DNA of 64,000 bases from Sipunculus nudus (lineage: Eukaryota; Annelida; Sipuncula; Golfingiida; Sipunculidae): the NCBI GenBank assembly GCA_026874595.1, contig CM049306.1, positions 51,100,019-51,164,018 on the forward strand, in the 5' to 3' direction. The notes beneath the pieces are model-generated. The model searched no databases and was not told the DNA's origin. It worked only from the letters and a program-made list of their open reading frames with translations. A program made the translations under genes and the position numbers. Positions 58,215-64,000 of the stretch are shown here, in pieces. Within the stretch, counting starts at the first letter, position 1. Each line of letters opens with the position of its first letter.

Positions 58215-58760
58215 CTAACTAGCGGGGTGTGGAGCTAGACCCAGTTGTGGCTCTGTTGTAAACACAGAGCCACGGGTCCCTGCCTTTGTTTGTCTATCGG
58301 AGGGCAGTGGGCTACACCTGAGTGATGATGGGTGCCTATCCCAGTGCACCTGTAGCAGTGCAATTGTTTCAAGCAGCAGTGTGCTTGCATGAGTTACATC
58401 ATCACTGGTGCATGGTGTGAGTGTCCATGTAACTGGACCACTGGCTACACATGAACTCTGGCTACAAGCAGCGATGTTGCCAAGGTTATACACTGAATTG
58501 TTCCAGCTGGCCAGGCGCATGTATCACATTTCAGCAGGGTGAGCCAGTGCGTTGGCAGTGATGATGCAACAGGTGCAGTGCACATGGCTAGCCTGAAACA
58601 ATCATCAGCCAATCTGCATGGCTTAACCACTGACTCAATGTACTCTAAGTGGGTACATAGTCGTCACCTGCATGCGCTCCTGTCCGCTACAGAAATGAAG
58701 GCAGGGACCTGTGGACCTCTGAACACAGAGCCACAACTGGGTCTAGGTGTTGAGCATGCC
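58215..58760. mobile_element. Long imperfect palindrome (foldback), about 550 bp
   Basis: TAGACCCAGTTGTGGCTCTG with GGGTCCCTGCCTT at 58230-58285 returns reversed as AAGGCAGGGACC and CAGAGCCACAACTGGGTCTA at 58698-58752. Further in, GATGATGNAAC/TGCACTG-type matches continue towards a centre near 58520. Open frames on both strands arise from this symmetry and are not genes. Confidence 0.6.
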
Positions 58761-58930
58761 TTTCTGAGCCTGTGGTCTTTGCACACGTGGTATAGGGCGG
58801 ATAGCTGTCAGTCAAAACAAAATGTAACAACGTTGATGGGAAGGACTATAAAGTCTTTTTATGAATACTGACCGTCACATATCAACAAGATGCCACTGGC
58901 ACTGAATGACCGTGCATCATGCTACTGCAT

Positions 58931-59489
58931 AGCCTGATTAAATCGGACTCAATATTATTAGGCCCTGTCATATATTGAGTCCGATGGCTATACAGTGAGA
59001 GTTTCTACAATATAAGCCTCAGACTACACACCACCCAGTGCCCTTGTTTCCACTTCAACAGGTGTTTATTACCCCGTGCCAGCGGTCACTCTTCAGAGCC
59101 GGGCCCGTTGAAACAAAATGTTACAACATTTTAGCTGTCAATCATTCGAGTCAGCGAGGCTATCAGTGAGGTCATGAAGTGCGCCTGTTAGACTGTTCTT
59201 CTCTGTCCCCATTAAACTCGCTCACATGCCTCTGGTAATCAGGTCAGTAAACGTTTAAAAATGATGATCCAAGTTTAATTTTAGTTGCTATCGATACCAT
59301 GAAACACATACTTATTGGTGTTAAAATGGTATAATCCTGTGTCTTGTTGTTTGGCAGTAAACAGGCAGTCAAAGAAGATGCAACGGATCCGTTGCATCTT
59401 CCGTGGCTTATATTGTAGAAACTCTCACTGTATGGCTAACGGACTCAATGGTAGGGTCTAATAATATTGAGCCCGATTCAATCGGGCTA
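58931..59489. mobile_element. MULE-like foldback MITE with 10-bp target duplication
   Basis: Arms 58931-59018 and 59405-59487 are reverse complements over about 85 bp with few differences (both contain CCATACAGTGAGAGTTTCTA-like text and AATATTATTAG). GCTACTGCAT precedes the left arm (58921-58930) and follows the right one (59490-59499). Long terminal inverted repeats with a 9-10-bp duplication are the hallmark of Mutator-like elements. No transposase inside. Confidence 0.78.
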
Positions 59490-59499
59490 GCTACTGCAT

Positions 59500-62279
59500 C
59501 GCATCGGATTACAATGTGTACAAAGTTGCATAAGCCATTATTTGTTTTAATTTTACAATTAAGGCTGTAATTGAAAAGCATGATTATGTGTTTACTTAAA
59601 GGAACACTTAAACAGTAAATTACCCTCCGTTTGTTGTTATAATTACTTGTTGTTGGTGTAACCTTGCCAAGCCTCTGATCGCACGCGTGCTCACGCTGAA
59701 GGTCGCCATGTTGACTACGGAAATGATGCAATTCTCCCTTACATGTTCGAGAGTGTTCGCATGTTGTTCAAATTAACGACACCAGATGTCACCACCATCG
59801 TTATCAAGAGGCAAGGAGGGCAAACCGATATTTTTTTATGGAACATGATCGAGTTGAGCACACAAAATTGTTTCTTCTTGTCTGTGTGTATCTTTTACCA
59901 TTACGTTGTTAAAATCTTTCCGGTATTAAATAAAACAGATAGATCTTAAGATACGAAAGAAAGGGCGATTGAATTTTCGAGGCTGTCTGGTAAATTTTCT
60001 TTTTTTTTTTTTTTGGGGGGGGGGGGGGGGTGATGGGGAAATGGTCTCTCCCTCCCCCTCCCTACCCCTCTCTAAGCGAATTATAAAATTAAGGCAAAGA
60101 AATGCCTACTCATTATATTGCTGAAAAAAAACACACACGCACAAAAACATCGTGATGTGTACACCGCCACACTTTAAGTATTAACTTACGCTTATACCTT
60201 AAAGGAGTTATTGTGGCTAGAAACAGCCATTTGAACATGATTTTTGTTTCAGAAAGAACCATTTACACATTTTCTTTTTTTATGCAAACTTCCCACACAA
60301 AGTCATGTGAACTTTTTTTTTGGGGGGGGGGGGGGGTGGAGCGGGGGAAAGGCTCCTCTAATCAAGACCTGTTCAGATTGGTATCGCGCTACAGTCTCGT
60401 AATCGATAATAATAATAATAATAATAATATTATTCGGACTGACTGTCGTTTGAACAGTAACTTATTGTTTTCGATTTTGCAATTACGCCAACGTTAAAAT
60501 CGATTATCAGTAAAATATCCATATTTCATGATAAACCAGCGATAAAGCAGTCTGTAAAATATATTTGAGAAAGATGTACCTGACAGCAACGTAGCTGTGG
60601 CAAACAATTTACAGAATACACAATGCAATGTCTCTTTGAAGCAAGTAACAAGTAACCATAAAAAAGCATTTGTCAAAATTTCTTTGTCTTGATTAGACTT
60701 ACACTTTCATGACTATAGATCCTTCCTTATTTGGTTCCATATATAGTATTATTAAAGTAATTATAAGATTAAAAAATATATTTATGGATTTATGGGCAGA
60801 GGTGGATTGTGTTTTTTTTCCCCGGGTTGTTTCCTTCAGCGCAGTTTTATCATACACGTTATAGTTTTACTTACTGAAAGTTAATTCTAAGCTGACAGTT
60901 GTTATGCTTCGGATGCATAGAGAGACAATCCCTGAATAATAGGGAATCAAAGTAAGAGTGATTTCCTCTGTAATGTCAGAAGACCAAGTCATGCATGGAG
61001 TACAGACCTGAGTGCTTCCCATACCAATCCACAGCAAGGGGTGGTTTCAGTGCATGCTCCAACATGAATAAACCAATGAGGCCACGGAAAGGCGGCATGG
61101 GACTTATAGATTACATTAATCTTAGTTAACATAAAACAGCTTTGCAAAGTTATTGTAATACATATTACTTCCTATTAACTATGTTTCCTGCTATGTCACT
61201 AATCATATGAGCAGATAATGTTGTATCTGCCAATGTCAGGGCAAGCCTGGGCCAGCTGTTGTTTATGTAAGTGATGACCAGTGGTGCTAAATACAGAAGA
61301 GTACTTTACTGGACCGTAAAGGTTAAGCCATCTAAACTACCTTGACCTGTCTGGTCTTTGATGATGGTCATAGACAAACAGAACCACAGAAGTTCTCTTC
61401 CAAGCATTTTTAAGCTGTTGTTAATTAAAGGTGCCCATTCATCTACCATTTGAAATAAGAATTTATGTGATTTCTCACTTCCTCTGTGTATATATTAATA
61501 ATCTAAGGGTTATTTTGGTTGTGAAAATTCTGGTAAAGCCTCTGTGAAGGGTGTATGAACTTGTTTATCAACAACATGTATGTAAATACAGCAATGTTGA
61601 CAAACAGGTGAAACTTGTAACCTAAAGTGCGTGTGGCATATATTAGCCGACAGAAAGGACACTTGTTGCAAAACATCATTTACAAAGCCCCTGTTGAATT
61701 TGTTTTGATAATTGTGGCGCGGGCTCCCTGATATAATAAATATGTTGATATAAACAAAATAAGCAGCCTGTGTGTGGTGATATCCAGGTTTTCTGGCCTA
61801 TATTTATAATAGCTCCAAGGGATTACCTTTAGTTTATAAAGGTCAAATAGGTGATTGGGCCTCTTTAAAGGACACAGCAATGATAAAATTTATATTCCTC
61901 TGTACATTTGCTATGTACATACTAGAAATTGGGTCAGTATTGCGTAATGTCTTGAAGTTATGGGCCCGAACATAATACACTATGTAAAAAATCAGAAAAT
62001 TTATTTACTCACTAAACATGTGAAATGCTAAAGCTAGTTTTTTTAGGGATATAACTTTCTTTAATCAAGATTCAATTGTATACCCAAAATTACATCTGAA
62101 TTTTGCAAATTTTCTAAGTTATTAACATAGATAAAAAATCCGGTTCAGTATGGCCGACTGATTAGACGTCGTGCCCGTGAGCGCTCTCTAAAAACCTCAG
62201 TTTATCCATGAGAATAGGCCCGACGAATGGAGTGTATAGATCCATGAGTAAAGGAGACTGATCGGTCAGCGAGGAAATA
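59500..62279. other. Intergenic, no gene recognised
   Basis: Two T-then-G homopolymer junctions (about 59999-60030 and 60315-60337) and a TAA/AAT repeat at 60407-60430. No exon with good borders and recognisable sequence on either strand. Confidence 0.55.
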
Positions 62280-62904
62280 AATATGGAAATATACCTAGAA
62301 AAGGGCGAGAAAAAGGTCAGGGGGATCCATACAGAAACAGGCGCACGAACAGGACTCGGCACAGGCAAGTGATATTATCACCATTGTTGACACCAAGCAA
62401 TTTACCTCCTTGTTGACACCAAATGCCCTGCACTTGAAAACAGTATTTTGAAATCTCCTGAATGATTCAAAAACTCACTGAAAGAAGATATTGAAACGAT
62501 TAAAGCAATTTAGCAATAATTGACAACAAATATTCAGAAATGAAAAGAAGTTGATTTCGTTAAGCAAAGCCATGAATTTATTCTGGGCAATGTTGATACA
62601 ACCACAGCAAAATTGGGAAGTATTGAGTCGTAAAACAAGGCTCTCGAACTGAAATAGAAAGCTTGAATGCAGAAAAGAATAATAAAGAAGCACAGATAGC
62701 CATAATGAAGGAGGAACTATTGGACACAGAGAGAAATGTGGAGAATATAATCTAAGATTTGTTGGGATACCAGAAAAGAAAGGAGAGAATAGCAAGAAAC
62801 TGGTCTCTCAATTTATTGTAGAAAAGGGACTCCTCAACGCTGCAGAAACAGGAGAACCTCTTAAAACTATCGAGAATGCACACAGAACTAGAAAGGGGGA
62901 CTAA
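62280..62904 (+). pseudogene. Decayed L1-like retrotransposon ORF1
   Basis: With frameshifts and stops, the plus strand reads a Lys/Glu-rich coiled-coil-like stretch, then in one clear frame (62740-62904) NLRFVGIPEKKGENSKKLVS, QFIVEKGLL and KTIENAHRTRKG. The pattern NLR..GIPE ... IE.AHR is that of the RNA-binding ORF1 protein of L1-type elements. No ORF2 follows, so this is a fragment. Confidence 0.6.
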
Positions 62905-64000
62905 ACATGTTTCAAATTTCATTAAAAATAATGCAGCATTGAAACTGACTTGGCCGCTGATGTCGGTGTCGGGTTGTGTCCTGCCTGGCCTCTGTGCATG
63001 GCTGTGGACGCTGTGGCTTTTCCTCTGGTCACCGGTATGTATGGGTAAAACGGTGGTGGTCTCTCGCGGCTCCCTGCTTGGCTTGTGTCACTTGTGTGGC
63101 ACAACGTCTATCGGTTCCATCGAAATTCTCAAATTATTGCATAAGGAGCGCACAGGGAAGGCGTATTGACTACAACAATCTGCATGCATGTAGCTGCTTG
63201 ATAAAGCTTAAACAACTTCAGTCATTCAGAAATTGACTTGGATCAAACGTTTATTAAATAAAAGCCCTCACGATGCATGGAGACAGTTAATTTAAGGATT
63301 TTTCAAACTTAGAGGAACCTCGTTCTCATGTACTTTAGCCCCTGAAGATGCAAAAAAATCATTACTTCCACAGCTCTCTTTTGGGAAGAAATAATGTATC
63401 ACTGATGTATCTACAATTTTATAATCCTTATCATGTCACAATGTATTTGGTTTAATACCAACATAAAAATACACAACAAAGTTCTATTTAAAAAAAAAAA
63501 TATTACATTGGTGTTGTATATATAAAAAATTGGTCAAATACACAAATGATAGCTTGTTTTATTATGTAATAAATACAAATGTAATATTGACGACTTTCTT
63601 AACGATGTTATATATCTTTTCTCATTTACTTTAAAATTTAAGCTAGGCAGGCAAAAGGCCCGACAGCAACCGGCATACGGCATAGCAACCGAGAACGCGC
63701 TTTCTGATTGGTTGATATGTTTACTAATGGAGTATTCAGCTGGTTGACACTGCTGACGTAACAAAGGTTCAGCCAATCGCTCATGTACTTCAAATTTAGT
63801 CTGAAACCGATGATATCGCCCGCACCGACTAATAAAAAAATGGCTGAGAACCATACCTTTTTTTGCCTTGGTCTCGGAATTAAAAAAATGACCTTTTGTT
63901 TATGCATCATCTTATATTGTTGTAGGATTTAATGATGACGTCACAAACACGATATCAGTTGGAACTGGTTCAACTTCTCTGGTAAACCTGGTCCTTGACT
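62905..64000. other. No gene recognised; CCAAT boxes and a CRE near the window end
   Basis: GATTGGTTG (about 63707) and CAGCCAATCG (about 63770) are oppositely oriented CCAAT boxes, with GACGTAAC between, and a perfect TGACGTCA lies at 63936-63943. This could be promoter-like sequence for a gene beyond the window, but no start exon is visible. Confidence 0.3.
63833..63875. mobile_element. Terminal fragment of the Harbinger-type MITE family
   Basis: TGGCTGAGAACCATACC followed by a T run and GCCTTGG matches the right terminus of the element at 48637-48971. The left terminus was not found. Confidence 0.5.

Noticed and set aside
58215-58871. Overlapping 100-codon frames on opposite strands
   Set aside because: Produced by the palindromic structure of the foldback; no recognisable domain.
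59694-59949. CG-containing stretch with two ATGs as a first exon of a new gene
   Set aside because: The frames end quickly or run on without a convincing donor, and the peptide is not recognisable.
1-64000. CRISPR arrays, operons, rRNA genes, intact viral or toxin genes
   Set aside because: None seen; tandem repeats here lack uniform spacers and the sequence is plainly eukaryotic.

Overview
The window is spliced nuclear DNA of an animal. It is AT-rich, with introns from about 0.2 to 5.3 kb, many microsatellites and many small DNA transposons. A mollusc is the best guess. The reasons are the dispersed, tandemly arranged repeat carrying TGACCT half-sites and ending in a hairpin, which is common in bivalve and other molluscan genomes, and the kind of SFMBT and SLC22 genes found. 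The species assignment is inference. There are no bacterial operons, CRISPR arrays or rRNA genes.

Three genes can be reconstructed exon by exon. (1) Plus strand, 5497-20049: a Polycomb-group SFMBT protein with a 600-residue Gln/Pro-rich N-terminal exon, four MBT repeats, a SLED domain, a basic AT-hook-like tract and a C-terminal SAM domain. Fifteen exons join in one frame; the true 5' end is not certain. (2) Plus strand, 30423-43428: a complete ten-exon, 561-residue SLC22-type (organic cation/carnitine transporter-like) MFS transporter. (3) Minus strand, 49524-51773: the two main exons of mitochondrial GrpE (GRPEL1), the nucleotide exchange factor of mtHsp70. Its tiny first coding exon is ambiguous. 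Two orphan terminal exons may belong to unidentified genes: 23640-23819 on the minus strand (a membrane-anchor tail) and 25505-25585 on the plus strand (a tail ending in a PDZ-ligand-like ESTV).

Layout: 1-5.5 kb is 5' flank or intron; 5.5-20.6 kb is SFMBT; 20.6-30.4 kb is repeat-rich and mostly intergenic; 30.4-43.8 kb is the SLC22 gene; 43.9-49.4 kb holds Helitron-like and DR1-type repeat arrays plus a Harbinger MITE; 49.4-54.2 kb is GRPEL1; 54.2-64 kb has no recognised gene but is dense in transposons. These include a hAT element with an intact 8-bp target duplication, a MULE-like foldback with a 10-bp target duplication, a CRE-carrying foldback and an L1-like ORF1 remnant. The three genes have unrelated jobs (chromatin repression, solute transport, mitochondrial protein folding) and nothing suggests they act together.

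The most unusual signal is repeated tandem duplication of exon-intron borders. In SLC22 intron 1, about 35-40 copies of a 40-bp unit each reproduce the 3' splice site plus the first codons of exon 2. In SLC22 intron 7, the 3' splice site plus the first 13 codons of exon 8 are repeated three more times. In SFMBT intron 14, the 5' splice site of exon 14 is repeated three or four times. These are decoy splice-site arrays, and I know of no standard annotation class for them.
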